From RGIG4608 sp045637205 (GTDB lineage: Bacteria > Bacillota > Clostridia > Oscillospirales > CAG-272), in the NCBI GenBank assembly GCA_045637205.1, contig JAZTYY010000058.1:1-36549 (forward strand): a stretch of 36,549 nucleotides of DNA, in the 5' to 3' direction. Under the pieces are notes generated by a model, which saw only the letters and a program-made list of their open reading frames with translations, was not told the origin of the DNA and searched no databases. Made by a program: the position numbers and the translations under genes. The first letter of the stretch is position 1. Every line of letters begins with the position of its first letter. This document shows, one piece after another, positions 7,580 to 16,163 of this stretch.

Positions 7580-8990
7580 AATGGGACTCGGTCGTCTTAC
7601 CGCAGATAAGGTTGCTGAAATTTGCGGTGGAACTTTATACAATGTTGGATGTGAAGGCAAAGTTCTTTTTGAAACCGTTTGTACCGACTCTCGTGAGGCG
7701 GATAATACATCTATGTTCGTTGCCATTCGTGGTGAACGTGTTGACGGACATTCATATATTTCTAACGTAGTTAAGGCAGGATGCCGTTGCGTTATCGCTG
7801 AAAGAGTACCCCTTGACGTTAAGGGTGTTGCGGTTGTAATCGTTGAAGATTCAATTCGTGCAATTCGCGAAATTGCAAAGTACGTTAAGGCACAGGTTGA
7901 TATTAAAACTGTTGCAGTAACAGGCTCTGTTGGTAAGACAACAACAAAGGAATTTATTTCCGCAGTTCTTGATAGAAAATTCAATCTTTATAAAACTGAA
8001 GGCAACTTTAACTCAACTATCGGTATGCCTATGAGCATGCTTGAGCTCAGCCAAAGAAACGATGCGGCTGTTTTTGAAATGGGTATGAGTGGCCTTGGTG
8101 AAATTGAATTCATGAGTGAAGCTGCACAGCCCGACATCGCAGTTATCACAAATATTGGCTCTTCCCACCTTGAAATGCTTGGTTCAAGAGCAAACATTTG
8201 TCGCGCAAAAATGGAAATTACTGCCGGCCTTAAGGATGGTGGCACACTCTTCTTGAATGGTGATGAGCCCCTTCTTCAAGGACACGAAAGTGATAGATAT
8301 AAGGTTGTTTACTTCGGCATGAAGAACGAAGAATGTGATTATTTTGCAAGCAACGTTAGAAATACTGAAGCAGGTCTTGTGTTTGATATGAGAACACCTG
8401 CGGGTGAATTTAAGGACGTTGCAATCAATCTTGTTGGTGCACACAACGTTTATAATGCTATGGTGGCTTTCTCCACAGGACTTAAGATGAATATGACTGA
8501 GGAAGAAATCCGTGCAGGTCTTCTTTCCTACAAGGCAGCAAAAATGCGTCAAAACATCTATTCTGTTGCCGGAATCACAGTTATTGAGGACTGCTATAAT
8601 GCTAGCCCCGAATCCATGAACGCTGCCATCAATGTTCTTGGTGACACTGCTAAGGCTAAGGGTGGAAGAATGATAGCGCTTCTTGGCGATATGAGAGAGC
8701 TTGGCACAACAACTGCAACTCTTCACGCAGGAGTTGGATCATACCTTGCTGAAAAGAAAGCCGATTATCTTTTCACATATGGTGAGCTTTCTTCAGAAAA
8801 CCTTGCTAACGGTGCTGTGAACAACGGTATGAGTGAAAAGCAAATTTTCAGAAACCCCGTAACAGATGCTGAAGAAGTTGGAAAAAAGCTTCTTTCAGTG
8901 CTTAAAGAAGGGGATGTGCTCCTTGTAAAAGCAAGCCGCGGTCTTGCTGCTGAAAACGTTCTTAACTACGTTAAGGCGCAGCTTGCGTAA
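7569..8990 (+). CDS. murF: UDP-MurNAc-tripeptide:D-Ala-D-Ala ligase MurF
   Basis: Adds D-alanyl-D-alanine to UDP-MurNAc-tripeptide, finishing the cytoplasmic pentapeptide precursor. The 473-residue product carries the Mur-ligase ATP loop TGSVGKTT (118-125), EMGMSGLGEI, ITNIGSSHLE, and the MurF-typical DCYNASPESM. The start at 7569 lies inside the end of murE in another frame and follows AAAGGAAG at 7551-7558. A later ATG at 7581 lacks a ribosome site, and earlier in-frame ATGs would overlap murE further. Confidence 0.95.
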   Translation: MKIKMGLGRLTADKVAEICGGTLYNVGCEGKVLFETVCTDSREADNTSMFVAIRGERVDGHSYISNVVKAGCRCVIAERVPLDVKGVAVVIVEDSIRAIREIAKYVKAQVDIKTVAVTGSVGKTTTKEFISAVLDRKFNLYKTEGNFNSTIGMPMSMLELSQRNDAAVFEMGMSGLGEIEFMSEAAQPDIAVITNIGSSHLEMLGSRANICRAKMEITAGLKDGGTLFLNGDEPLLQGHESDRYKVVYFGMKNEECDYFASNVRNTEAGLVFDMRTPAGEFKDVAINLVGAHNVYNAMVAFSTGLKMNMTEEEIRAGLLSYKAAKMRQNIYSVAGITVIEDCYNASPESMNAAINVLGDTAKAKGGRMIALLGDMRELGTTTATLHAGVGSYLAEKKADYLFTYGELSSENLANGAVNNGMSEKQIFRNPVTDAEEVGKKLLSVLKEGDVLLVKASRGLAAENVLNYVKAQLA

Positions 8991-9018
8991 TAGAGCGTAA
9001 TAGAATAGAGGTTATAAT

Positions 9019-10029
9019 ATGATTATTGAGTTTATTTCAGTCGCACTTGCGATATTTGTATTAACAGTTGTACTTGAAAAGCTCATAATCCCGATACTAA
9101 AAAGCCACAAGGTGGGCCAGCAAATTCTTGAAATTGGTCCACGTTGGCACAAGGATAAAGCAGGTACTCCCACAATGGGCGGCATCTGCTTTATTATGGC
9201 AATATTGGTGGTTATGGCAGTTATGTCCGTTATTATTGCAGTTGAAGGTGCTGCTAAGCAGCTTATTCCTTTGGCACTTGCATTGGGTCTTGCAACCTTT
9301 AACGGTATTATTGGTTTCTTTGACGACTATACAAAGCTTGTTAAAAAGCAAAACGAGGGCTTTACAGCTAAGCAAAAGTTGGCTCTTCAATCACTTGTTG
9401 CTATTGTTTATCTTGCAGCAATGGGATTCACAGGAAATATAAATACTAAGCTCCACATTCCTTTTACAAGTGGTGAAGGTCTTGAGCTTGGAATATTCTA
9501 TTATGTATTTGCATTTATTCTTATTATCGGTTTTGTAAACAGTGTAAATCTCACTGACGGTATTGATGGACTTGCAAGCTCAGTTACGTTGGTTGTTGGT
9601 GTTTTCTTTAGCGTGGTGGCATTCACCTTTGCAGAAACTGATAAAATTGAAAATGCGAGAATTCTTGGCCTTGTAGGTGCATGCCTTATAGGCTCAACTG
9701 CAGGATTTTTGGTATATAACTTCTATCCTGCAAGGGTATTTATGGGTGATACGGGATCACTTTTCTTGGGTGGACTTGTAGTAGGTGCAACCTTTATTCT
9801 TGATGAACCTATGATTATTTTCTTGGTTGGCTTTATCTACCTTCTTGAAGCGGTTTCCGATATTATTCAGGTTGGTGTTTTCAAGCTTTCAGGAAGAAAG
9901 ATTAGAGTATTTAAAATGGCACCTATTCACCATCATTTTGAGCAATGTGGTTGGAGTGAAATTAAGATTGTAATTATCTTTTCACTTGTGACACTTGCAT
10001 TTTGTACTTTAGCATATTTCGGAATTTGA
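9019..10029 (+). CDS. mraY: Phospho-MurNAc-pentapeptide transferase MraY
   Basis: A polytopic membrane enzyme that transfers phospho-MurNAc-pentapeptide from UDP to undecaprenyl phosphate, making lipid I. The 336 residues show the family signatures in order: KAGTPTMGG, the magnesium-binding FFDDYTKL, NSVNLTDGIDGLA, MGDTGSLFLGG and the active-site MAPIHHHFEQCGWSE, with about ten hydrophobic segments. The gene follows murF by 28 bases and precedes ftsW by 19. In many Firmicutes murD lies between mraY and ftsW; it is missing here. Confidence 0.96.
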   Translation: MIIEFISVALAIFVLTVVLEKLIIPILKSHKVGQQILEIGPRWHKDKAGTPTMGGICFIMAILVVMAVMSVIIAVEGAAKQLIPLALALGLATFNGIIGFFDDYTKLVKKQNEGFTAKQKLALQSLVAIVYLAAMGFTGNINTKLHIPFTSGEGLELGIFYYVFAFILIIGFVNSVNLTDGIDGLASSVTLVVGVFFSVVAFTFAETDKIENARILGLVGACLIGSTAGFLVYNFYPARVFMGDTGSLFLGGLVVGATFILDEPMIIFLVGFIYLLEAVSDIIQVGVFKLSGRKIRVFKMAPIHHHFEQCGWSEIKIVIIFSLVTLAFCTLAYFGI

Positions 10030-10048
10030 TTTTTTGGGAGGTAAGGGT

Positions 10049-11362
10049 ATGAAAAACGAGAAAAAAAACAGCACCCCTATGACTTCCAAAGAAAAAAGCA
10101 TTAAAAATATAATAGATGAATACATGGAAAAAAGGCGCGAGAAGACCTATGCCAAGGATGAGGCATTTCACAAGTCAATTGCGCCCGACCATGCATCCTC
10201 AAAAGAGGAGAGTAACGAAAGGGTTATATATAGAAATGGCGTGGACACACGCTTTCTTGTGTATGTAATCCTTTTGCTTTGTTTTGGGGCAGTTATGATG
10301 TACAGTGCTACCTACGTTTCAGCTGAGCAAAGATTTGGGGATAGCATGTATTTCTTTATCCGTTACATAATTTTTGCAATAGCTGCAATAGCCGTTACAA
10401 TTCCTTTTGTGATGTATGCACGTCCTTGGTTTTGGAAGTGCTTTGGTACTGTAACGTACGTTGTATCAGCATTTCTTCTTTTACTCGTGTTGCTTCCACT
10501 TCCCGGAATTAGCAGTGAATTCAACGGTGCGCAAAGATGGATTAATCTTGGATTTATAACAATTCAGCCCTCTGAAATTGCAAAAACCGGTGTTGTAATG
10601 ATGCTTGCATTCTATCTTTCTAAGTATGAAAAAAAGCTTATAAACGATAGAAGCTTGAAGAGTGAATTCAAATACGGAGTATTTTATCCTGCATTCATTT
10701 TCGGTTTAATTTGCGTTCTCGTTATGCTTGAAAAACACATTTCGGGTGTAATGATTATTGGTATGATTGGCATTGTGCTTATGTTTATGGGTGGCACTCG
10801 TTCAAAGTGGATATTTATGATAATAGGCGCAATTGCTGTGGCGGGATGCTTGCTTATTTTGGTTTCAGATTATGCTCAGTTAAGAGTTAACACCTGGCTT
10901 CATATAGATGAGGTAGACCCACTTGGTGAGGCTTATCAAACGCTTCAGGGCTTGTATGCAATTGGCTCGGGTGGTCTTTTTGGAGTTGGACTTGGAAATA
11001 GCCGATTGAAGCACGGATATATAGTTGAGGTTCAAAACGACTTTGTATTCACAATTGTTTGTGAAGAGCTTGGATTCTTTGGTGCTGCACTTCTTATTAT
11101 TTTGTTTGCACTTGTAGTTATTCGAGGCTTTAAAATTGCTGCAAAGGCACCCGATAAATTCAGTTCACTTTTGGTGTTCGGACTTATCTTTAAATTGGCG
11201 CTCCAAGTAATACTTAATATAGCCGTTGTAACAAATTCAATGCCCAACACGGGTATTTCGCTTCCGTTCTTCAGCGCAGGTGGTACTGCACTTGCGTTGC
11301 AAATATTTGAAATGGGAATAGTATTATCCGTTTCAAGATTCAGTACAGTTAAGAAAAAGTAA
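10049..11362 (+). CDS. ftsW: FtsW, SEDS-family septal peptidoglycan polymerase
   Basis: A lipid II glycosyltransferase working with the class B PBP at the septum. The 437 residues include about ten membrane segments, FNGAQRWINLGFITIQPSE, the loop EVQNDFVFTIVCEELGF with the Asp expected to be catalytic in SEDS proteins, and the C-terminal LPFFSAGGT. The start at 10049 is chosen because GGGAGG (10036-10041) lies seven bases upstream; an in-frame TTG at 10034 lies before the ribosome site. Unusual is a charged cytoplasmic extension of about 65 residues before the first membrane segment. Context and the EELGFF sequence favour FtsW over RodA, but the two cannot be fully separated by eye. Confidence 0.9.
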   Translation: MKNEKKNSTPMTSKEKSIKNIIDEYMEKRREKTYAKDEAFHKSIAPDHASSKEESNERVIYRNGVDTRFLVYVILLLCFGAVMMYSATYVSAEQRFGDSMYFFIRYIIFAIAAIAVTIPFVMYARPWFWKCFGTVTYVVSAFLLLLVLLPLPGISSEFNGAQRWINLGFITIQPSEIAKTGVVMMLAFYLSKYEKKLINDRSLKSEFKYGVFYPAFIFGLICVLVMLEKHISGVMIIGMIGIVLMFMGGTRSKWIFMIIGAIAVAGCLLILVSDYAQLRVNTWLHIDEVDPLGEAYQTLQGLYAIGSGGLFGVGLGNSRLKHGYIVEVQNDFVFTIVCEELGFFGAALLIILFALVVIRGFKIAAKAPDKFSSLLVFGLIFKLALQVILNIAVVTNSMPNTGISLPFFSAGGTALALQIFEMGIVLSVSRFSTVKKK

Positions 11363-11377
11363 GAAGGAAATAACGCA

Positions 11378-12487
11378 ATGAGAGTTTTAATGACAGGTGG
11401 CGGAACAGCAGGTCACATTAATCCTGCACTTGCCATAGCAAATACAATAAAAACAAATATTCCCGATGCTGAGATTGAGTTCGTTGGAACTAAGCGTGGA
11501 CTTGAAAATACACTTGTTTCAAAAGAGGGATATAAGCTTCACCACGTAAATATTATGGGTATTAGCCGTTCACTTTCACTTAAGAATATAAAGGCAGTTT
11601 TGCTCACAATAACATCACAGTTTGAAGCTAAAAAAATAATTAAAGAATTCAAACCCGACATCGTTATAGGTACGGGCGGATACGTTTGCTGGCCTGCTCT
11701 CAAGGTGGCAGCAAAGATGGGCATTCCAACAATTGCCCACGAATCAAATGCTCGTCCAGGTCTTGCAATTAAGCAGCTTCAGGGAAGCCTTGATAGGATT
11801 CTTGTTAACTTTAAGGATACTGAAAAATATATCAAAAACAAAGAGAACGTAATGCACGTTGGTAACCCCCTCCGTGGAGGATTTGGTGGCCTTGATTATG
11901 CTGAAGCTCGCAAAATGCTTGGTATAAAGGATGACGAAACCTACGTTCTTGCATTTGGTGGCAGCCTTGGTGCTCAAAGAATGAACGAAATTGTTTTTGA
12001 GTATATGAAAAACCACGCAAGAAACAATGAAAAGGTTATTTGTCATCTTGCAACGGGTAGAATGTATTATGAGGAATTTTCCAAAATGTATAAGGAAGCA
12101 GGACTTGAAGCTTGCTCAAATATTTCAATGATGGAATACATTCATGATATGCACGTTAGAATGAGCGCTGCGGACGTAATTATTTGTCGAGCAGGAGCAA
12201 TGACCATTTCTGAGCTTGCAATGATGAAAAAGGCATCTCTTATAATTCCTTCACCCAACGTTGTTGATAATCATCAGTATAAAAATGCAAAGGTGCTTGC
12301 CGATGCTAATGCCACGGTATTGATTGAGGAAAAGGATCTTAACGACGATACCTTTGGCAATGCAGTTAATACACTTGTTGCTGATAAACATAAGAGAGAA
12401 GAGCTTAGTCGCAATATAGTTCAATTTGCTAATACAAATGCAAATAAACTTATTTTTGAAGAGGTCATTAAGCTCACAAACAAATGA
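11378..12487 (+). CDS. murG: Lipid II synthase MurG
   Basis: A peripheral membrane GT28-family glycosyltransferase that adds GlcNAc from UDP-GlcNAc to lipid I, giving lipid II. The 369-residue protein starts with the glycine-rich GGGTAGHINPALAIA. It carries IGTGGYVCWPAL, HESNARPG, FGGSLGAQRMNE and the UDP-GlcNAc-binding CRAGAMTISELA followed by IPSPNVVDNHQYKNA. Length is normal. AGAAGGAAATAACGCA precedes the start. The stop codon is separated by a single base from the ftsQ start, so the two are translationally coupled. Confidence 0.96.
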   Translation: MRVLMTGGGTAGHINPALAIANTIKTNIPDAEIEFVGTKRGLENTLVSKEGYKLHHVNIMGISRSLSLKNIKAVLLTITSQFEAKKIIKEFKPDIVIGTGGYVCWPALKVAAKMGIPTIAHESNARPGLAIKQLQGSLDRILVNFKDTEKYIKNKENVMHVGNPLRGGFGGLDYAEARKMLGIKDDETYVLAFGGSLGAQRMNEIVFEYMKNHARNNEKVICHLATGRMYYEEFSKMYKEAGLEACSNISMMEYIHDMHVRMSAADVIICRAGAMTISELAMMKKASLIIPSPNVVDNHQYKNAKVLADANATVLIEEKDLNDDTFGNAVNTLVADKHKREELSRNIVQFANTNANKLIFEEVIKLTNK

Positions 12488-12488
12488 T

Positions 12489-13307
12489 ATGGAAGAAAAT
12501 TTGAATAACAAGAAAGAAGAAAACGTAAAGCATAAACGAGGAAGCAAGGTGATTTTTGCTCTTGCAGTAATTGTTGCCGTTGCCCTTGTTTTGACGCTAG
12601 TTACTGCACTGGTGCTTTTATTCTTTCCCGTAAGTGATATTGAGGTTGTAGGTGACAGCCGATATACATATTCTGAGATTATTGATGCCTCAGGAATTAA
12701 GGAAGGGAATAGATTGTACTATCTTGACGAAGCAAAGGCCGAGGATGCCATTTTGAAAGCATTTCCTTACCTTAAGAGTGTAGAGATACATTCCTATTTT
12801 CCCAATCGCGTGAAGATAGATATTGAGGAATACGAGGATATTTATTTGGTTAATCACACCAATGGATTTTGCTACGTAAACAGTGATTTTGAGATTCTTG
12901 AAATAGTGCAGGATGCTCCCAGTTATGAAAGATTCACAGGCGTCTTTATCAAGCTTGAAAAAAACGTGGAGAGTGAAATTGGTAGCTTTCATAAGAGTGA
13001 GGATGCTAAAAGAGCTATTGATTTGATAGAAATAATCAAAAAATACGGCTTCTATTCCGAACTCAATATTGTTGACGTTCACAATAAATACGACAACGCT
13101 TTTGTTGTTGGCAAAAAATATAAATTCGTTGTGGGTGCTATGACTGACATTGCTGAAAAGATGGATGCGGCATTTAAGGTGGTGCTTAGCAACAGCTTTG
13201 AAAAGAAAAAAAATGCCGTAATCGATGCAACTGATAAGAAAAAACTTGCTTTGCGTTACGTTAACGATGAAAATATACGCATTGAGTTTGATTTTTGTCA
13301 AAAATAA
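12489..13307 (+). CDS. ftsQ: FtsQ/DivIB cell division protein
   Basis: A bitopic divisome protein that bridges FtsL-type partners. The 272 residues comprise a basic cytoplasmic tail, a membrane segment at about 21-46, and an extracytoplasmic POTRA domain beginning VSDIEVVGDSRYTYSEI and containing ASGIKEGNRLYYLD, followed by a beta domain ending in EFDFCQK. This order is typical of FtsQ/DivIB. The start at 12489 directly follows the murG stop (TGATATGG); an in-frame start at 12426 would overlap murG by 62 bases. No good ribosome site is seen apart from coupling to murG. Confidence 0.85.
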   Translation: MEENLNNKKEENVKHKRGSKVIFALAVIVAVALVLTLVTALVLLFFPVSDIEVVGDSRYTYSEIIDASGIKEGNRLYYLDEAKAEDAILKAFPYLKSVEIHSYFPNRVKIDIEEYEDIYLVNHTNGFCYVNSDFEILEIVQDAPSYERFTGVFIKLEKNVESEIGSFHKSEDAKRAIDLIEIIKKYGFYSELNIVDVHNKYDNAFVVGKKYKFVVGAMTDIAEKMDAAFKVVLSNSFEKKKNAVIDATDKKKLALRYVNDENIRIEFDFCQK

Positions 13308-13348
13308 TAAAAAAATTAAAAAAAATTAATAAAAAAACAAAAAAACTC

Positions 13349-13386
13349 TTGCAAATATTGCAAAAATATATTATTATATATATTAA
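13349..13386 (+). promoter_or_regulatory. Tandem sigma-A promoters for ftsZ
   Basis: Two overlapping promoters lie 9 bp apart: TTGCAA (13349-13354) with TATTAT (13372-13377), and TTGCAA (13358-13363) with TATTAA (13381-13386). Both have 17-base spacers. The region is extremely AT-rich. They would let ftsZ be expressed separately from the upstream wall genes. Confidence 0.6.
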
Positions 13387-13431
13387 GGACGAACTTCTAT
13401 ATATTTTTGTGAAATTTGGAGGATATTAATT

Positions 13432-14520
13432 ATGATTTTCGAACATGACGATAGCATGAGCTCAGGCGTTAATATTAAGGTTATTGGTGTCGGCGGTGGC
13501 GGTAACAACGCAGTTAACCGTATGATCAATACAAATATTAAGGGTGTTGAATTTGTTGCTATTAACACAGACAGACAGGCTCTTAAGAGAAGCGATGCTT
13601 CCGTTCAGCTTGTTATTGGTGAAAAGGTAACTAAGGGATTTGGCGCAGGCGCTAATCCCGTTATTGGTACTCGTTCAGCTGAAGAATCAGTTGAAGAAAT
13701 TAAGGCTATTCTCTCCGGCGCTGATATGTGCTTCGTAACAGCCGGCATGGGTGGTGGCACAGGTACAGGTGCAGCTCCCGTTGTAGCTCGTATTGCAAGA
13801 GAACTTGATATTCTTACAGTTGGTATCGTTACAAAGCCCTTCGGCTTTGAAGGTACAAAGAGAATGAACCAGGCTGAAGACGGCATTGCTGCTCTTTCTT
13901 CCTACGTTGATGCTCTTGTTGTAATTCCTAACGAAAGACTTAAGCAGGTTTCTGACACAAGAATCACACTTGCTAATGCATTTGAAGCAGCTGACGACGT
14001 TCTTCGTCGCGGTGTTCAGAGCATCTCTGAGCTTATTTCAGTTCCTGCATTCATCAACCTTGACTTTGCTGACGTTACAGCAATCATGAAGAACGCAGGT
14101 TATGCTCATATGGGCGTTGGTTCTGCAACAGGTAAGGATAAGGCAGAGCTTGCTGCAAAGGCAGCTATCTCCAGTCCTCTTCTTGAAACAACAATCAAGG
14201 GTGCTACAGGTGTTATTATCAGCATCACAGCTTCTCCTGACGTTGGACTTCAGGACGTTGACGTTGCTTCCGCAATGATTTCTGCAGAGGCTCATCCCGA
14301 TGCAAACGTAATTTGGGGTGTTGCATTTGATCCCGAGCTTGAGGATGAAATGAGAATCACAATCGTAGCTACAGGCTTTGAAAAGAAATTTGACGAGCAG
14401 GTTGCTCCTAAGAAGGTTGAAGAAAAGAAGGAAGAAAAGAAGACAGCTAAGGTTGAAACTGTTTCTTCAAACGACGACGACCTTGATATCGACGATCTTT
14501 TCTCAGTATTCAGAAGATAA
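13432..14520 (+). CDS. ftsZ: Cell division GTPase FtsZ
   Basis: The tubulin-like GTPase that forms the Z-ring. The 362 residues contain GGGGNNAVNRM (about 21-31), the tubulin signature GGGTGTG (107-113), and the catalytic synergy loop NLDFADV with Asp211 and Asp214. A charged linker rich in Lys and Glu (about 325-345) precedes the conserved C-terminal peptide DDLDIDDLFSVFRR, which binds membrane tethers in relatives. GGAGG (13418-13422) lies nine bases before ATG. No ftsA is found beside it, so the tether is likely SepF or encoded elsewhere. It ends at a strong terminator. Confidence 0.97.
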   Translation: MIFEHDDSMSSGVNIKVIGVGGGGNNAVNRMINTNIKGVEFVAINTDRQALKRSDASVQLVIGEKVTKGFGAGANPVIGTRSAEESVEEIKAILSGADMCFVTAGMGGGTGTGAAPVVARIARELDILTVGIVTKPFGFEGTKRMNQAEDGIAALSSYVDALVVIPNERLKQVSDTRITLANAFEAADDVLRRGVQSISELISVPAFINLDFADVTAIMKNAGYAHMGVGSATGKDKAELAAKAAISSPLLETTIKGATGVIISITASPDVGLQDVDVASAMISAEAHPDANVIWGVAFDPELEDEMRITIVATGFEKKFDEQVAPKKVEEKKEEKKTAKVETVSSNDDDLDIDDLFSVFRR

Positions 14521-14533
14521 TTTATTACATAAA

Positions 14534-14563
14534 AAATCGCTCACTTGTGTGAGCGATTTTTTT
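14534..14563 (+). terminator. Intrinsic terminator after ftsZ (end of dcw cluster)
   Basis: TCGCTCAC (14537-14544) pairs with GTGAGCGA (14549-14556), extended by flanking A-T pairs, and is followed by seven T residues. Confidence 0.9.
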
Positions 14564-14572
14564 GTTTCGACA

Positions 14573-14578
14573 TATAAT
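14573..14578 (+). promoter_or_regulatory. Possible -10 box for the cupin gene
   Basis: A perfect TATAAT lies 30 bases before the cupin start, but no -35 box stands at 16-18 bases because that position falls in the ftsZ terminator hairpin. It may be activator dependent, or the gene may depend on read-through. Confidence 0.35.
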
Positions 14579-14607
14579 GAAAATAGCAAACTAAAAGGAG
14601 AATTCTG

Positions 14608-15111
14608 ATGGATAATAAACGCATTACCAATCATATATGTCAAAACAATAATATGCGAAGTGAAAGAAATTTTAGCGGGCGTATTGAAAAGGAAGCCTCA
14701 TATTGTGATATATGCAATAACAAATGTGAAAACGAGCACGGTGGAGAGGTATATTATTTAAATGTAGAAAAAAGCGCTAATAAGAATCATAACTATAGGG
14801 AAAGTGTTTGGACGGGTAAATATCTTCAAATGACACTCATGTCAATTTCTTATTCTAAATCCATTGGAGTTGAATGTCACAAGGATACTGAGCAATATAT
14901 AAGGATTGAGCACGGCTATGCGCTTTTAATGACCGGAGATGACGAGAAGTGCCTTAATAACATGCAAAAGCTTTATCGTGGAGATGCAGTGTTTATTCCT
15001 GCAGGGGTGTGGCACGATATTGTGAACGTAGGAAGATGCTCACTTAAAATATCTTCTATTTATGCGCCTCCTCACCATCCGAAATGTACGGTAGAGAAGA
15101 ATGCACATTAA
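14608..15111 (+). CDS. Cupin-domain protein with N-terminal cysteine cluster
   Basis: A small soluble protein of 167 residues. The C-terminal two thirds is a cupin barrel with the two motifs IGVECHKDTEQYIRIEHG and FIPAGVWHDIVNVG, which supply the usual His/Glu/His metal ligands. Similar single-domain cupins are related to the mannose-6-phosphate isomerase C-terminal domain, but many have no known reaction, so no substrate is assigned. The N-terminal segment CDICNNKCENEH (about residues 33-44) is an unusual Cys/His group that might hold a metal. AAAGGAG lies just upstream of ATG 14608. It is a single-gene unit ended by a bidirectional terminator. Confidence 0.75.
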   Translation: MDNKRITNHICQNNNMRSERNFSGRIEKEASYCDICNNKCENEHGGEVYYLNVEKSANKNHNYRESVWTGKYLQMTLMSISYSKSIGVECHKDTEQYIRIEHGYALLMTGDDEKCLNNMQKLYRGDAVFIPAGVWHDIVNVGRCSLKISSIYAPPHHPKCTVEKNAH

Positions 15112-15114
15112 TAA

Positions 15115-15147
15115 AAAGGCGTTCCATTTGGAACGCCTTTGTTTTTT
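15115..15147. terminator. Bidirectional terminator between cupin and exporter genes
   Basis: AAAGGCGTTCC (15115-15125) pairs perfectly with GGAACGCCTTT (15130-15140) around ATTT. T-runs follow on both strands (GTTTTTTT on plus, TTTTT on minus), serving the convergent genes on each side. Confidence 0.9.
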
Positions 15148-16013
15148 TAGAATATTGGAAGAGCATTAATCACTAATCCTGAAATAACGGAAATAACAAA
15201 CAGGATAATAACTATAATAAAGTTATCTCTTCTTGGTCTGTTTGTTCTGAAGAGCACTGCAAGTGCCACCCCAGAATTTGCAAGAAGGCCTGAGAGCATT
15301 GCTCCTGCTGAAAGAATTCCGTCGATATAGAGCTCACTTATGATTACACTTGAAGCACAGTTGGGAATAAGACCAACCAGCGCTGCAAGAACGTTTGCAA
15401 TAAACGGTCTATTATCAACAAGGTTTTTGATACTGTCCTCACCCACATAATGAATCAAGGTGTTAAGCGCAAGTGTGAAAACAAATATGAATGCGCCAAT
15501 TTTAACGGTGTGTATTAATGCGGGCTTAAAAATACTGTGGTGACAGTGGCAATCCTCTCTTTCGCAAAACTCTTCAATTTTGCTTTCTTGCCTAATTGCC
15601 CTTTTTTTGTAAATTGCTTTAACGATAAGGTCTATTAAAATACCGGCTATAAGTGCGATAACGAATTTTGAAACTAAGGTTTTTATTATTATGTCCCATC
15701 CAATTTTATGTGAAAGGAACAAGGGAATCATTTCATCACTCGTTGACAAAAACACAGCTACCAAGGTGCCAAGCGAAACAACTCTCGCGCTATAAAGCCC
15801 TGCCGCTGCTGATGAAAAGCCACACTGAGGCAAAAGTCCGAGCAAGCTGCCTATAAGTGAGCCAAATTGACCTGAGCGCTTTAATATACGTTCTGTAAAG
15901 TCGGCTGAATGATGCTCAAGATATTCCATTAATAAGTATGTTAAGAAAAGGAACGGAATCAGCTTTATAGCTTCGATAAAGCTGTGCTCCAATATATGAA
16001 TAAATTCAGGCAT
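15147..16013 (-). CDS. Predicted heavy-metal/manganese exporter (ArsP_2-like permease)
   Basis: A 288-residue membrane protein with about eight to ten hydrophobic segments in two similar halves. LLGLLPQCGFSSAAAGLYS in the first half is mirrored by LVGLIPNCASSVIISELY in the second. This resembles the predicted ten-TM heavy-metal exporter family (ArsP_2, often labelled putative manganese transporter or arsenic efflux protein). The cytoplasmic loop between halves holds FCEREDCHCHH, a likely metal-binding patch. The start at 16013 (MPEFIHIL) follows GGAGA five bases upstream; an in-frame start at 16106 would lie upstream of this gene's own promoter. Substrate is inferred only from family resemblance. 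Confidence 0.7.
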   Translation of the reverse strand: MPEFIHILEHSFIEAIKLIPFLFLTYLLMEYLEHHSADFTERILKRSGQFGSLIGSLLGLLPQCGFSSAAAGLYSARVVSLGTLVAVFLSTSDEMIPLFLSHKIGWDIIIKTLVSKFVIALIAGILIDLIVKAIYKKRAIRQESKIEEFCEREDCHCHHSIFKPALIHTVKIGAFIFVFTLALNTLIHYVGEDSIKNLVDNRPFIANVLAALVGLIPNCASSVIISELYIDGILSAGAMLSGLLANSGVALAVLFRTNRPRRDNFIIVIILFVISVISGLVINALPIF

Positions 16014-16044
16014 TGTTTTCTCCAAAGTAATATATTGACGAATT

Positions 16045-16073
16045 ATTTTAACACAAAGAAGGATATTTGTCAA
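16045..16073 (-). promoter_or_regulatory. Sigma-A promoter for the exporter gene
   Basis: On the minus strand TTGACA (16068-16073) and TAAAAT (16045-16050) are 17 bases apart, with a TG before the -10. It ends about 30 bases before the chosen start, which supports that start. Confidence 0.75.
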
Positions 16074-16099
16074 TAAGCAAATAATAGATATATATTTTG

Positions 16100-16128
16100 T
16101 TGACAATTGATAAAAAATGTTTTATAAT
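16100..16128 (+). promoter_or_regulatory. Consensus sigma-A promoter for the PHP gene
   Basis: A perfect TTGACA (16100-16105) and a perfect TATAAT (16123-16128) with a 17-base spacer. It is divergent from the exporter promoter. Confidence 0.85.
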
Positions 16129-16163
16129 AAAAAAAGATAAAAACCACTTATAACGGAGAAACA

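Noticed and set aside
12690..13301. 203-residue minus-strand open frame opposite ftsQ
   Set aside because: It is a shadow of a divisome gene with clear POTRA motifs; the translation is low-complexity hydrophobic sequence without a start signal.
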